Assembly (NCBI GenBank): GCA_963819735.1
Contig: CAWFXC010000001.1
Location: 1-64,000, forward strand
Length of the DNA stretch: 64,000 nucleotides
Direction: 5' to 3'
DNA from: CAWFXC01 sp963819735
GTDB lineage: Bacteria > Actinomycetota > Acidimicrobiia > IMCC26256 > DASPTH01
Shown here: one piece after another, positions 1-9,922 of the stretch
Numbering within the stretch: position 1 is the stretch's first letter
Layout of the letters: every line of letters starts with the position of its first letter
Notes under the pieces: generated by a model
Databases searched by the model: none
Seen by the model: only the letters and a program-made list of their open reading frames with translations
Told to the model about the DNA's origin: nothing
Translations under genes and position numbers: made by a program

Positions 1-1424
1 GACACACGTTGGTCATTGTCGGAGGTTGGTTCGAAGTTGACCCGAATGAGCGGGACGCGTTTGTGGCCGAGCGGGTTGGTTCCATGCGCAGATCCCGAGC
101 CGAGGGCGGGTGCATCAAGTACGCGATCGCCGCCGATCCTGTGGGACTCAGAACGGTGTCGTGTTGTCGAGCGAGGGGTGTGGCATAGTCATCGACGCTC
201 ATTGGCCTGGTTCCTCTTGCAGGCTCCGCCGTCTGACTCGCCGTCCGTGCCGCCAACAGCGATGTCGATCTCTGTTTACGATGTCAGCGGCGAACGCACC
301 CTGACCGAGCACAGCCGTCACGACTTGGTGCCGTGTCACCACGGTCCGCGTGAGGCTTGGTAGAAGACGCGAGATACCTTGCTGCACGCGCGACGTCGCC
401 GGCGATTCGCCTCTGCGCTTCACCATCCGCTCCCCGATGTCGACACGGGATTCCGCGAGCGGTGAGAGTTTCGAGTCTCTCAGCTGCGCGGAGTCGCGAC
501 TGTCACCAAGCGAAGATCTCCAACCGGCTGATCCCTGGTTCGTTGACCTCAAAGATCGTCAGCGTGCTGGCGCAGCCCCTCTGTAGTCGGCACGTTGACG
601 ATCGCGACGTAGCGTGGCGGCTGTTCGAACACGGACTCGACCTCGGGTTTCGGCTGGATCGTGTCTATCTGCGCTTGGTAAACGCCTGCGGGATCGCCTC
701 ACGACCCTCCACGTGTGGGGCCTTGAGTGCTGGATCACCGCGTCGGTTCTGTAGGCGCGCCGCGGCCCTCGGCGTCGCCCTCGTGCACCCGCGAAGAGTT
801 CCCACTCGTATCTCGCGCCCTGTGGCTCAAACTTTGATCGTACGTTCCTCCAGATTGCGTATCGGTCCAACTCAAAGAGCCTCGGCTGTCTCAGTGCGCG
901 AACCGTCGAGGACGAGGGCGGACCGAACGCTGCTCCCGTAGCCAGATCTCGGAACCGTCAAAGTCGCCACAACTCACGACGCTCTAGATGGGCTCACGGG
1001 GAGCCGAGTGCGTTCATCGCGAGCGAGAGGCCGGCTCTCGCTGGCACAACAATTTCAGTATGACATTTGGAGTTTTGATTGTTAGTTTATCCTTCGGGAA
1101 TAGATGTGTTGTCGGGACCAGGGCTGTTCGGGATGGGATCGGAGTGCCTGTGCCAATCGACCAGGCGGAAACGTGCAGCTTTGATCAGAACCGGCTGGGA
1201 TGCTGTCGTTGCCGCGGTCGAGGGAACGACTCGATCGGTCGAACCACTCAGGACCGGTCCGCGGCGCGTCGCCCTCATGGGGACGTGTGGCTGTAAGGTT
1301 CGCCTCCTGGATCGGCTTGGTTCTCGGAGGAGATGCAACTGGGTGGCCCCCGGGGCCATGCCCCCCTGTGGCCTCGGGCCGTCAGTTGCTACGTATTCGC
1401 GCGCCCCCCACTAGGCGTGAGTAG
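1..1424. other. No recognisable gene
   Basis: No open frame here reads like a protein family. The short frames are rich in Arg/Ser/Pro and look like out-of-frame translations. Base composition is less GC-biased than in the intact genes further right and no ribosome-binding site precedes a convincing start. It may be decayed coding DNA continuous with the pseudogenes that follow, but I cannot identify an ancestor. Confidence 0.5.
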
Positions 1425-3830
1425 TTGACGGGCCCCTTAAGCGGGATACGGGTCCTAGAAGTTGGTGGAGGACTCGCCGCCGTGTACGCCACAAAGTTGC
1501 TCGTTGATCTCGGTGTGAGTGCGGCTGTGATCGAATCCGTCGTTGCCGGTGCGTCCCCGCGGGCAGTGGGTAGTTTCGCCGGGCCGTGCCGAGCTGTTCC
1601 AATACTTGCGCACCGGGTGCACCACCGTCGCCGCCGCATCAGCTCCGGACGACATCGAACAGATGTGCAGGCTTCACGTAGAAGCCGATATCACGATCGA
1701 AGCACTTCCTCCCGGGCAGTGGGCTGCGGCGACAGGTGCGATCACGCTTTCATCACGCCCGATGTCCGTAGTCGTGCACGTCACCGGTTTTGGACGGGAC
1801 CACGGAAGGGCCGACGGTCGACGGGTCCACGTTGCAGGCCTTGGCCGGGTGGCCCCGCCGCCTTGCCGGGCCATCGGGATGGCCGTGCTTCGCCGGCGGC
1901 GATATCGACGCTGTACGGCGCTGGTGTGCACGCGGCCGTTGCTGCGATTACCGCGTGACGCGAGTTCGCACCTCATCATTTGCCGAGGCCGATGTTGCGA
2001 TCTTCGAATGCCTCGTGGGCACGTCCTACCTGACAGTGCATGCGGAGGTCCTCGGGGCTGCCGACGTGGACTTGGCGCCGGTAGTACAACAGTTGCCGGG
2101 GATCGTGGCGTCCGCCGACGGCTGGGGTCGGCGTCAACCCTCTCAATCAACAGGGCTGGAACGATCTCTGTGAAGTTGTCGGGCTCACCGAGTTTCGCGA
2201 TCGTCTACGTGAGCTCCTGGCGGACAGGTTGCTTGGCCAAGAGTTCCAGAGTGTGCCGCCCCTTGGTTCAGGGCTCACAACGGAGACGCGATCGTCGATC
2301 TGATGCAGTTGATTCCGTGCGGCGACACGCGTCCACGGCGTGGGCTCCTCATATCTTACTTGAGGCGCGGAATGTATTCGTCGAGCAACCAGCTGGCGAC
2401 TTCGTCCGCCCGCTCGTGGCTTTTCTCGGCAACGCCACTCCCACTTCCCCGGGTGGAACCGGTGCCGAGTGCGGTCCCGGTTCGGCCGCAGTACAGCCGT
2501 GGAACTGCGGATCGTTCGACGTGGGGAGGGGGCGGCTGCGGGCTCCCTACTCGGGTTTGAAGGTCCTCGACCTCGGCGTGTACTGGGCCGGGCCGATCAT
2601 CACCATGTATCTCGCTTCGTTCGGTGCCGACGTCATCAAGGTCGAGTCCCACAAGCGCCCGGACCCCTTCCGCTTCAGCACGTCGTCACCTGAACTCGGA
2701 ACGGACTGGTGGGAACGCAGCGCGGTGTGGCAGGCCACCAACCTCGGCAAGCGTGGGACGACGCTCGACCTCACGCACGCCGATGGCCAGCGCATCGCTC
2801 GACGGTTCATCGCACAGGCCGATGTACTGATCGAGAACTTCACGCCTCGTGTGTTATCTCAGCTCGGCATCGACCTCGACGCCGCTTTGGCTGAAAATCC
2901 ACGGCTCATCGTCCTGCGCCTTCCCGGCTTTGGCTTGGACGGTCCATGGCGCGATCACGTGGCGTGGGCACCCACGCTCGAACAGGCCAGCGGGCTCGCC
3001 CACGTCACCGGCTTCGACTCCGGGCCGCCGCTTCCGCCAGGCGGATGTGCCGATCCGCTCGCCGGAATGCACGGGCTGCTCGCGCTCCAAGCGGCATTGG
3101 AGCACCGCGACCGCACCGGCGAAGGTCAGATCGTAGAAATGTCACAACTCGAAGCCTTGGTCTCGATGACAGCTGAACAGGTCATCGCGGCGCGTTGCTC
3201 GGGTCGGAACTACCCGGTCGCATCGGGAACCGACACAAGACGATCGCACCTCACGGCATTTACCCATGCTCGGGCCAGGACGAGTGGGTTGCAGTCGCAG
3301 CACTGGATGATGAATGGGGATGTGCTGATCGTGTTGATGGACCGCACCGAACTGCTCTCGGATTCGAGTCTCGCCGATCCCGAACACCGTCAATTGCGCC
3401 ACGACGAACTCGATGTTGCGATCAAGCGCCTATGTCGCCTGACGCTCGGCTGCGGCTGCCGAAATCGAGCTGACTCGTGCTGGTGTCACCGCGGCCGCCG
3501 TCGCGAGCGCCGCAGATCTGTGTGACGACAAGCAGCTCCGGGCGCGCAGGCTTACTTCTTCCAGTTCGATCCACCGACCCGCGACCGCGACCCACCCGGT
3601 ATCCCGGTTGGCCGATGCGCTTCTCGTTCGGTCCAGCGAGTCCACACGTGCACGCTGCGCCAATCCTCGGCGAACACACGGAGGAGCTCCTCGAACTGGT
3701 TCTCCAGCTGTCGCCCGACGAGATCGAACAATTGAGGACCGACAACGTGATCGGCACCGCGATGAGCGGCACCTCTGAACCCAGATTTGGCCCCACCCGA
3801 ATGACATCCATCCGATCGTCAGGCGGCTGA
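1425..3830 (+). pseudogene. Decayed two-domain CaiB/BaiF CoA-transferase
   Basis: The remnant can be pieced together across frames. A TTG-started N-terminus (GIRVLEVGGGLAAVYATKLL) is followed in a second frame by GRAELFQYLRTG and MSVVVHVTGFGRD, then in a third by TVDGSTLQALAGW and LPGIVASADGW. A second family-III CoA-transferase domain starts near 2550 (GLKVLDLGVYWAGPIITMYL, then GADVIKVESHKRPDPFRF) and stays open to about 3220. It then shifts frame (RIGNRHKTIAPHGIYPCSGQ) and ends with a typical C-terminus (YPGWPMRFSF, ILGEHTEELL) near 3600-3770. The two-domain layout matches the intact gene at 54839-57094. Several frameshifts make a functional product unlikely. Intact members move CoA between carboxylic acids. 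Confidence 0.8.
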
Positions 3831-3926
3831 CCGTCCGAGGCGAATTGCACGGTCGGGTACAAAAGACATGGTCGCTGCGCTCCTTGGGGATCCGTCCCTC
3901 TGGTCGCCCTTTCGAACGGGAGAACA

Positions 3927-4690
3927 ATGGCGGGTTTGACTGAGCTCGACGGTCGTACGGCGATCGTGACGGGCGCGGCTGGCGGGATCGGTCTCGCGAT
4001 CTCGGAAGCGTTCGTCGCCGCGGGAATGCGCGTGGTCATGACCGACTCCAACTACTCGGCGTTGCGTCGCACGCTGAACGTCTCGCCGACAGCGGGGCTG
4101 AAGTCCTCGCGCAAGGTCTGTCGATGTCACCGATCCCGACGCGGTCGAGCGCGCAGCTGACGTCGCGGTCGAGCGATTCGGAAAGTTGCATGTCGCAGTG
4201 AACAACGCCGGGATCGTCGTGGGGGTAACTCGTGGGAGCTGCCGCTCTCCGATTGGCACCGTGTGATCGACGTCGATTCGTGGGGCGTGATCCATGGAGT
4301 CCGGGCCTTTGTGCCCCGAATACTCCGGTCGAGGGGAGCCGGGGTACGTGGTGAACACGGCGTCGATGAGCGCGGTCGCCACGTTCTCGGGCATCGGCTC
4401 TGCACCGCGTGCGAAGCATGCGGTGCTCGGTCTCTCGGACGGCTTGCGAGCCGAACTCGCGGCGATAGATGCACCCATCGGCGTGAGCACGGTGATGCCA
4501 GGCATGATCAAGACTGCGCTCAACCCGATCGGAACGGTGCCACCGAGCAGGTGGCGGCCAATGTGGTTGACGCAGTGCGTCGCGGTCCGGATATGCGTTT
4601 ACCGACGACCACAACACTGCTGATGTCGAAGCGCGTTGGGTGCGTATCATCGTGGCACGAGCGGACGTGGTGCGTTGTCCGGACTGGGTT
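3927..4690 (+). pseudogene. Decayed short-chain dehydrogenase (SDR)
   Basis: The first frame gives a classical SDR start, with the TGxxxGIG cofactor motif in VTGAAGGIGLAISEAFVAAG. The frame is lost near 4090; VDVTDPDAVERAADVAVERF and the VNNAGIV motif appear in another frame around 4130-4220. WELPLSDWHRVIDVDSWGVI follows, and then YVVNTASMSAVATFSGIGSA with HAVLGLSDGLRAELA in a third frame (4340-4500), ending near 4680. At least three shifts are needed to join the parts. It lies directly after the decayed CoA-transferase in the same orientation, so the two were probably one operon that decayed together. Confidence 0.8.
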
Positions 4691-4879
4691 CCGATCGCGG
4701 TTGAGATCGAAACCCAGGTCGAGATCTCTCCGAAGGATGCGTTCACGGCAGCTTGCGTCCTCGCACAGGTGCTTGCTCCTTGATCGAGTCGCGGTCCGCT
4801 CGTTGGTTCGTTGCTCGCGGCCCCTGAGCGATCCCACCGGCACCGCTTCGCCAGCGGCGGTCCGAGCCGGGGGCGCTGC

Positions 4880-5276
4880 AGCCCAGATCGATGTACCGAA
4901 GTCCGCCTTCGGTCACCGACTGCATCCACGGACCGTCCGGTTCGTCGTCGACGAGCGATTCGATGGCCGCCCAGTGCCGGTCGAGGATCGCCCGGCTGTG
5001 CGTGGTTTCGGCTCCTCTCTGCCGGTGAGGACGAACCCTCTCAACTCGATGCTCGACCCACGCCAGCTTCTCCGCGGTCGATAGCGGATCCTGCGGTCGC
5101 GTGTGATCACGATCAGACCCTTCCCACCGACGACTGGAAGCCACTCGTCGTCCAGCGCGCCGCGCGCGGACCTCGGGCAGGTCAGGGTGCCCCGGGTACA
5201 CGACATCGCCGTGTACTTCGCCCAGTGCCTTGCCGAGCGCCAGGTCGTTCTCGTCGACGAAGAACCTGGCGGCCAA
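4880..5276 (-). pseudogene. Frameshifted PIN-like toxin (VapC45-type)
   Basis: Reading leftward from 5276, the product begins MAARFFVDENDLALGKALGE. The early acidic FVDEND is the metal-binding start of PIN-like RNases. The continuation ALDDEWLPVVGGKGLIVITR is in a second frame, and AEKLAWVEHRV, AILDRHWAAIESLVDDEPDG and WMQSVTEGGLRYIDLG return to the first. At least two or three shifts interrupt it. It starts 6 bases after the stop of the DUF433 antitoxin gene on the same strand, the usual antitoxin-toxin order. The intact form would be an RNA-cleaving toxin; this copy appears inactivated, or one short patch of sequence is wrong. Confidence 0.7.
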
Positions 5277-5282
5277 GGATCT

Positions 5283-5984
5283 CTATGCGGCCAGGGAGCG
5301 GAACTGCTCCTCGTACGAGACCGCGGCTCGCACCGCTTCGTCCGGTAGGTCGTACCCCTTGGCGATCTCGTCGATCGTCTCGCCTGCATCGGCGAGCTCC
5401 CACAGCCGTTCCGTCGCCACTCCGGACACCGATGGCCGACCGAACCGCACCAGCGGATCGATCACCACGGGTGACGCCAGGCCAGCCGGGAAGAGCCGGC
5501 GGATGGCGCCGTGCCCGCCCGGGTCGAACTCGACTTTCTTGAAGAACTGCTTCGCAGCATCGGCCAAGAGGATCTCTTGACCCGAGCGAACGACGATCGC
5601 GATCTGAGCCCGCAGGCCATCACGCTCCTGCACCTCGAGGACCAGCTCCTTGTCGTACACGTACGGACGTGCGGTCGCGAGCGGATACGCCGTGCGGAAC
5701 TCGCGTCGCAACCCCTCGATCACGGGCCGCAGCCGCTGGAGCGGCACTCCCTTGCGTCGGTACTCGCGGAAGTATCCCAGCTCGACGAACTCGCCCCAGG
5801 TGACGAGGTCCGCCCCCGTGTGGTTCTCCCTGATCACCGGCGGATAGAGCACACCCGAACGCTCGTAGCCATCAAGCCACGCACGTGCGCGATCCGACCG
5901 CAGGCCGAGCAGGCCAGCAGCTTCGGACACGCCATACACCGGGCGTTCGAGGATCGAGGGTGCCTTCGTCACGTCGTGCATCAT
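5283..5984 (-). CDS. DUF433-domain antitoxin (VapB45-like)
   Basis: Complete 233-residue frame. The N-terminal third (YGVSEAAGLLGLRSDRARAW, residues about 18-37) looks like a MerR/HTH-type DNA-binding segment. The C-terminal part (VVIDPLVRFGRPSVSGVATE, then TIDEIAKGYDLPDEAVRAAV) is a DUF433 domain. This HTH-DUF433 layout is known for antitoxins that pair with PIN-like VapC45 toxins, and the gene sits immediately upstream of the broken PIN-like gene. The start is one of two adjacent Met codons (5984 or 5981). An intact antitoxin with a broken partner is stable to keep, since only the toxin is harmful. Its own transcription is probably autoregulated, inferred from the family. Confidence 0.75.
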   Translation of the reverse strand: MMHDVTKAPSILERPVYGVSEAAGLLGLRSDRARAWLDGYERSGVLYPPVIRENHTGADLVTWGEFVELGYFREYRRKGVPLQRLRPVIEGLRREFRTAYPLATARPYVYDKELVLEVQERDGLRAQIAIVVRSGQEILLADAAKQFFKKVEFDPGGHGAIRRLFPAGLASPVVIDPLVRFGRPSVSGVATERLWELADAGETIDEIAKGYDLPDEAVRAAVSYEEQFRSLAA

Positions 5985-6088
5985 GCCCTATCGCCGGTCG
6001 TTTGCCGCGTTTTCCGGCCGCGTCACCCCAACGTGCGCCTATCCGCGCTGCTCCTCAAGGGCTACGCCCAATCGCAATGCATCAGGGA

Positions 6089-6260
6089 GCGCATTGCCCA
6101 TCTGCTTGCCTATCCACTCCGGCTCATGGACAATCACTGGCCAGACGGCGCGGACGCGGCACCCCGTGCGACGTGCCCAGATGGGCTCCACCAAACGACG
6201 CGGACAGCGCCGGATCGATTCCTAAACCGGGGGCCCAGGTTCGAATCCTTGGCCGGGCGA
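6089..6260 (+). repeat. Att-like unit 1: arm repeats plus decayed tRNA-Arg 3' fragment
   Basis: A tRNA-Arg(CCT) 3'-half relic lies at 6219-6260: anticodon-loop sequence TTCCTAAA, then the T-arm core GGTTCGAATCC. The 5' half of a tRNA is absent. About 125 bases upstream are two 10-mers 12 bases apart (TTGCCCATCT at 6094, TTGCCTATCC at 6106). The stretch 6089-6155 aligns without gaps at roughly 80% with 23417-23483, ahead of the third copy. The core has extra mutations, so this looks like an old attachment-site relic. Confidence 0.65.
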
Positions 6261-6513
6261 TTCCAATTTCCTCTCTCGTCAATGCTCACGGTTTCGGGTC
6301 GCCGACGGAGCGTCGCTGCGTGGTCCGTAGTAACTCCGCGAGATTCTTCGCTCACCACGCGTCGGTGCGACGACCCGCGACACAAGTCGATGGTCTTCGC
6401 TCGCTGAGACAAGTAGCGACGGTCGAGCCAGCGAGGTGGGAGATAGGGGTAAGGCCGCGCGATACCGCCAGTGTTTGCTGCCGGCGGCAACGGTGATTGA
6501 TGAGGTGGACGTC

Positions 6514-6774
6514 ATGGGATCGAACGACCACATCCAGCGGGACCTGATCGATGTTTCAGCGACCGCGGATCGTCTGGGTGTCAGCGTTCGGTACGTGCGA
6601 CGCCTCGTCGCCGAACGCCGCATTCCGTACTTCAAGCTCGGGCATCTGTTGCGATTCGACTCGGCCGAGGTCGACGACTGGTTGGATCGAACTCGAGTCG
6701 ACGAGATCAATCCAGGCAACGCCGCATCCCATCCTTCACTTCCCGCTGGCGCAGGCGTCACCCGTCGGGCGTAG
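6514..6774 (+). CDS. Excisionase-type helix-turn-helix protein
   Basis: An 86-residue protein when begun at the ATG of MGSNDHIQRDLIDVSATADR. The core ATADRLGVSVRYVRRLVAER followed by IPYFKLGHLLRFDSAEVDDW is the HTH_17 excisionase fold: a winged helix ending in the typical 'RI-x5-G-x3-RF-x5-V-x-W' pattern. Such proteins bend DNA at att sites and steer tyrosine recombinases towards excision. The gene converges with the integrase and overlaps its 3' end by 17 bases. Longer in-frame starts exist (from 6436), but the upstream residues do not resemble the family. Confidence 0.8.
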   Translation: MGSNDHIQRDLIDVSATADRLGVSVRYVRRLVAERRIPYFKLGHLLRFDSAEVDDWLDRTRVDEINPGNAASHPSLPAGAGVTRRA

Positions 6775-8089
6775 CTCGGCCGGCGAGTTCGAGTCTCAGC
6801 ATGTGTTCGATTCGTTGATTCCCGATCTGTTCTTCGTCTTCGAGCGCGCCGACGTAGTTGGCGACCAGCGTGTCGACACTGTGCCCGAGTCGGCGAGCGG
6901 TCTCCGCCAGGGGAACGCCCGCTCGCAGCCACGTCGTCGCGGCAGCATGCCGACAGTCGTAAATCCGCAGCCGCTCTTGTCCGGTTTCAGCGAGCGCACG
7001 ATGCCACGCCCGACCCCAGCTCGACGCGAGGGGTCGCTTGTCACCTCGAGTGCGGAACAAGAGCGCATCGGGCGACGTGAATCCGCCATCTTCGATCCAC
7101 TCGCGGAGAATGGAGACCAAGACCGGCGGGATCGGCACGGTACGCGAACCGGTCTTCGGCTCACCGGGCTCATCGAACGAGATGTCCGCTTCCGTGACCT
7201 GGATCTGTCCCCATCCGCTGTCGCGGGGGATGTCGAGCGCACGCATCCGCAGCATCACCACTTCCGAAGGTCTCAGACCGGCGTAGTAGGCGACAGCCGT
7301 CATGACGCGGTATGTCCCGGAGGCAGGGTCTCGCGACCGAATGGCGTCGATCGCTCGCGCCATGTTCGCCGGGCTCGGCAGACGCCGCACTTCAATTCCG
7401 CGCCGCTTCCTCGAAACCTTGCGACGCGTTCGACTCCGCGACCGTGCCGGCCATGGATCATCGGTGATTGCCTTCACTGCCACCGCCGCGTGGATGCAGG
7501 CCCGGCAGACGATTCGAATCCGGCTCGCGGTGTTCGCCGCATACAGAGAACCATCAAGTTTCAAACCCAGCTGACGGTCAAGTTCGGCGACACACTCGAG
7601 GTCCAGCTCGTCGAGCTGCAAGCAGTTCTTGACCAGCCACTCTTCGAACACGGCTTCGCGCTCGTTCTCAGCCGAGGGCGAGAGCGTCGAGTGCAGATAG
7701 CGTCGAAGGCCAGGTGGGGGCGACGCTCGTTGGCGAACCGCCAACGAGATGAACTTGGCCAAGGCTTCCACTGCCGAAACGCGTGTTCGCGGTTGCCACT
7801 CCTGCCACTGTTCAGCAAGCCAACGTCTCGCCCATTCGTGGACGTACATGTCGTGGAGCGGCGTTTGCCACGACTGCGGCTCGCCGGTCGTCGCGTCGAA
7901 GCGCTCGCCGACATGCACTGCGTGCAACAAGAGACCTCGGTAACGCTCCGCCTCGGCTCGGGTGCGAAACGACTTGCTGCGCTGCTTCCCGTCGATCGAG
8001 TGCCGCACGATCCAAGGAAGCTTCGCTTGGTGCGTCGAGCGTCGATCCTGCACGCCGTAAACCTTGACCGCTTGGATAGGTCGTCCCAC
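6758..8089 (-). CDS. Tyrosine recombinase / phage-type integrase
   Basis: Complete 443-residue protein. The N-terminus (VKVYGVQDRRSTHQAKLPWI) is an AP2-like or arm-binding segment, followed by a SAM-like core-binding region and the catalytic domain. Visible catalytic residues are Arg in YYAGLRPSEVVMLR, Lys in PKTGSRTVPI, the Arg-His pair in YDCRHAAATTW (Tyr replaces the usual first His), His in ARRLGHSVDT and the nucleophile Tyr in VANYVGAL. It lies between two tRNA-Arg 3' fragments, and its start is 135 bases from the one at 8224. With the excisionase this makes a minimal integration module; no other mobile-element genes are present between the two att-like sites. Confidence 0.9.
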   Translation of the reverse strand: MGRPIQAVKVYGVQDRRSTHQAKLPWIVRHSIDGKQRSKSFRTRAEAERYRGLLLHAVHVGERFDATTGEPQSWQTPLHDMYVHEWARRWLAEQWQEWQPRTRVSAVEALAKFISLAVRQRASPPPGLRRYLHSTLSPSAENEREAVFEEWLVKNCLQLDELDLECVAELDRQLGLKLDGSLYAANTASRIRIVCRACIHAAVAVKAITDDPWPARSRSRTRRKVSRKRRGIEVRRLPSPANMARAIDAIRSRDPASGTYRVMTAVAYYAGLRPSEVVMLRMRALDIPRDSGWGQIQVTEADISFDEPGEPKTGSRTVPIPPVLVSILREWIEDGGFTSPDALLFRTRGDKRPLASSWGRAWHRALAETGQERLRIYDCRHAAATTWLRAGVPLAETARRLGHSVDTLVANYVGALEDEEQIGNQRIEHMLRLELAGRATPDG

Positions 8090-8223
8090 GTTGATCGCCT
8101 CCCATCACGGACTCGCCCCTGACGAACCGCGTCGCAACAGATGTGGGAAGGCTGTGGGAAGGTCTCCGCTGAATGTTCACGAAATAGCGCCTGACCTGGG
8201 CATTTGTCGCCGGCCTCGCTGGC

Positions 8224-8268
8224 TTCCTAAACCGTGCGCCCAGGTTCGAATCCTGGCGGGGGCGCCCA
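8224..8268 (+). repeat. Att-like unit 2: tRNA-Arg(CCT) 3' fragment
   Basis: Forty-five bases identical to 23547-23591. They run from the anticodon loop TTCCTAAA through GGTTCGAATCC to the acceptor end, with an intact 5-bp T-stem (CCAGG/CCTGG). The upstream bases cannot pair as the 5' half of a tRNA, so this is an attachment core, not a gene. The downstream 55 bases (CTCTGACCAGCA onward) resemble those after the 23.5-kb copy. Confidence 0.75.
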
Positions 8269-8322
8269 CTCTGACCAGCACTTTTGATCCTGGCGCATGC
8301 AGTAGACGTGCTGGACGGTCGA

Positions 8323-8344
8323 TTGCCCATCCGTTTGCCCATCC
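8323..8344 (+). repeat. Paired 10-mers TTGCCCATCC, 12-base period
   Basis: TTGCCCATCC occurs at 8323-8332 and again at 8335-8344. The same pair with the same 12-base period is found at 23422/23434, and in slightly mutated form at 6094/6106. Repeated short sites next to an att core are typical of integrase or excisionase arm-type binding sites; that function is inferred. Confidence 0.55.
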
Positions 8345-8448
8345 TTTTCGGATGTGCGAACCGTGAGAGCGGCCGCCTCGGTCACGCGAACGTGGCTACC
8401 ACCTTGGGCGGACGACCCAACGCAGACGTGCCCGCGCGGCGGCTCACT

Positions 8449-8880
8449 TCAAGCGTCGATTCCTAGCTTCTTGTTGCGCGCTCTCTCGTCCACCCATCGG
8501 TACCTCCTGCTCTCTGTCTCACCCACGATCCCGAGTTTCGTCACCGCGGGCAGCCAACGGGATTGGTGCACGCTCGGCTGAGTCTGCGTCTGTCGTTCGT
8601 CAAGCGCCAATCTTGTGTTGGCCGAGCGTGTTCCAATCGTGGAGAAGATCTGTTGGAAGTATTGGGCGCTGTCGGCGTGGTCGAGGATGACTCCGGCGTC
8701 GCGGTTTTCGAGGACGCCAGCGGTTGACCAGCACTGCCTGCTGACGAGCACTTTGGCGCCGTCGACGACGATGCCTTTGTTGTGGACGTTGGCTTGGATC
8801 TTGACGCGCTTGACGATGTCGAATTCGAGGTTGAGTGCCCCGAACGCGCCGCGGCAGCTGGCCTCTTGTACACGTCTCGC
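8449..8880 (-). pseudogene. C-terminal fragment of a phospholipase-D-like protein
   Basis: Reading leftward, one frame gives VKRVKIQANVHNKGIVVDGA, then VLVSRQCWSTAGVLENRDAG and ILDHADSAQYFQQIF. The HNK-GIVVDG-(V)LVS order is the second HxK half of a PLD nuclease/phospholipase active site. No start codon or first HKD half is found, because the frame runs into the FtsX-like fragment at 8881. The tail after about 8600 is Arg-rich and probably not original. A truncated gene end left by a rearrangement next to the att site. Confidence 0.65.
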
Positions 8881-9114
8881 TCATACCGTTCGTAAAGCCA
8901 CCGTTGGCGGCATCCGCGACGCTCGAATGGCTGGCATCAGGCCAGCGAACGCGCCGATCAGGATGCCCGCGGCGATGCCACCCAACCACGCTTCGGCGGG
9001 GATGACGACGGCCGAGCCCTTCGAGCTGGCGTACACGGCGGTTGCCGTGGCACCGGCCAGCACGCCGACGGGTCGGACGAGTTCCCAAGACCCAAATCGG
9101 TTCTTCGCGCTCAA
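8881..9114 (-). pseudogene. C-terminal fragment of an FtsX/MacB-type permease
   Basis: Seventy-seven residues ending VALRTV at the stop. A hydrophobic helix (WLGGIAAGILIGAFAGLMPA) and the terminal IRASRMPPTVALRTV form the characteristic last transmembrane segment and tail of MacB/FtsX permeases. The N-terminal four-fifths of such a protein (about 400 residues, with three further helices) is missing and no partner ATPase adjoins it. It is in opposite orientation to the intact exporter at 11-13 kb and is probably the remains of a second one. Confidence 0.7.
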
Positions 9115-9144
9115 GGCGACATCGGGTCGTGGTCGGGTATTCGC

Positions 9145-9493
9145 TCAGATTGAGATCGCCGCGAGCGCGGATTCCTGGTCGTCATGGCCTTGGATCTCTG
9201 TCACGTATCCCTCGGTGACTATGTAGACCTGAAAGAAGCGCTGCCGGTCCCGCCGGACGTTCTCCGGGTCGGGCCACGCAACTTCGAGCAGACAGGCGAC
9301 GCCTCGTGGACCTGTCGTCGTCTCTACGATCGATGCGCGGACGCCGTCGTTCAGAAGTCGTTCGAAGTGAGCGATGATCTCAGCGCGATTGCGGCACGTA
9401 TCGCCACCGGGCACCCCCGGCAAGAAGCCCGCCGAACGTGTCCATGTCCCTCGCGTTGAACGCGGTACGGAGTTGCTCTGCGAGGCTCTCCAT
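9145..9493 (-). pseudogene. NTF2/SnoaL-like protein, one frameshift
   Basis: From an ATG at 9493 the frame reads MESLAEQLRTAFNARDMDTF, then loses frame near 9410. The rest, AEIIAHFERLLNDGVRASIV to VYIVTEGYVTEIQGHDDQES, is in another frame and ends at 9145. The whole is a typical 115-120-residue SnoaL/NTF2-like cone fold, a family of small lyases, isomerases and ligand-binding proteins with no fixed reaction. One missing or extra base would restore it. A partial second copy lies immediately upstream on the same strand. Confidence 0.6.
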
Positions 9494-9589
9494 CCCGAAA
9501 CGTTAGGTCCGTCGTTTTCACTGTGTTGTTCGCCATGCCGGTACTCAGCGCGCTGACCGTTCAGGAACCGGCAGTCGTGTAGCCGAGGC

Positions 9590-9790
9590 TAGACAGACGG
9601 CGCGTGCCTGTTGTCGTTTCCACGATCGATGCGTCCACGCCGTCGTTCAGAAACCTTTCGAGTGAGCGATGATCTCCGAGCGGTTGCGACAGGTATCGCC
9701 CCACCGGGCGTCGTCGGCAAGAAGTTCCCGGAACGTGTCCATTTCCCTCGGGTTGAACGCGATACGGAGCCTCGCAGCGAGGACCTCCAT
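9590..9790 (-). pseudogene. Second, truncated NTF2/SnoaL-like copy
   Basis: From 9790 leftward the translation is close to the neighbouring copy (LRIAFNPREMDTFRELLADD, then in another frame ERFLNDGVDASIVETTTGTR). It stops about half-way through the domain, with no C-terminal part. Order, strand and similarity indicate a tandem duplication followed by truncation. No function is expected. Confidence 0.55.
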
Positions 9791-9922
9791 CCCGAAAGGG
9801 TACGTCCATCGAGCAGGTACTGGGTGAGCGCACCGTGTGCACTCCTCGCACCTATCGGGCCGCGACGCAGGTGTGCTCGCCGGCAGGAGCGGGGCACTGG
9901 CGTCGAACCCTGACTCCCCGGT

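Noticed and set aside
6219..6260. Possible tRNA-Arg gene
   Set aside because: Only the 3' half (anticodon loop to acceptor end) is present at this and the two related sites; the upstream bases cannot form the D-arm or the 5' strand of the acceptor stem.
7812..8342. Open frame with a QDSNLGARFRKP-like stretch upstream of the integrase
   Set aside because: This peptide arises from translating the tRNA 3' end backwards and is a known type of false gene call next to att sites.
8300..8350. CRISPR-like repeats (TTGCCCATCC copies)
   Set aside because: Only two 10-base copies 12 bases apart, no spacers of regular length and no cas genes anywhere in the window.
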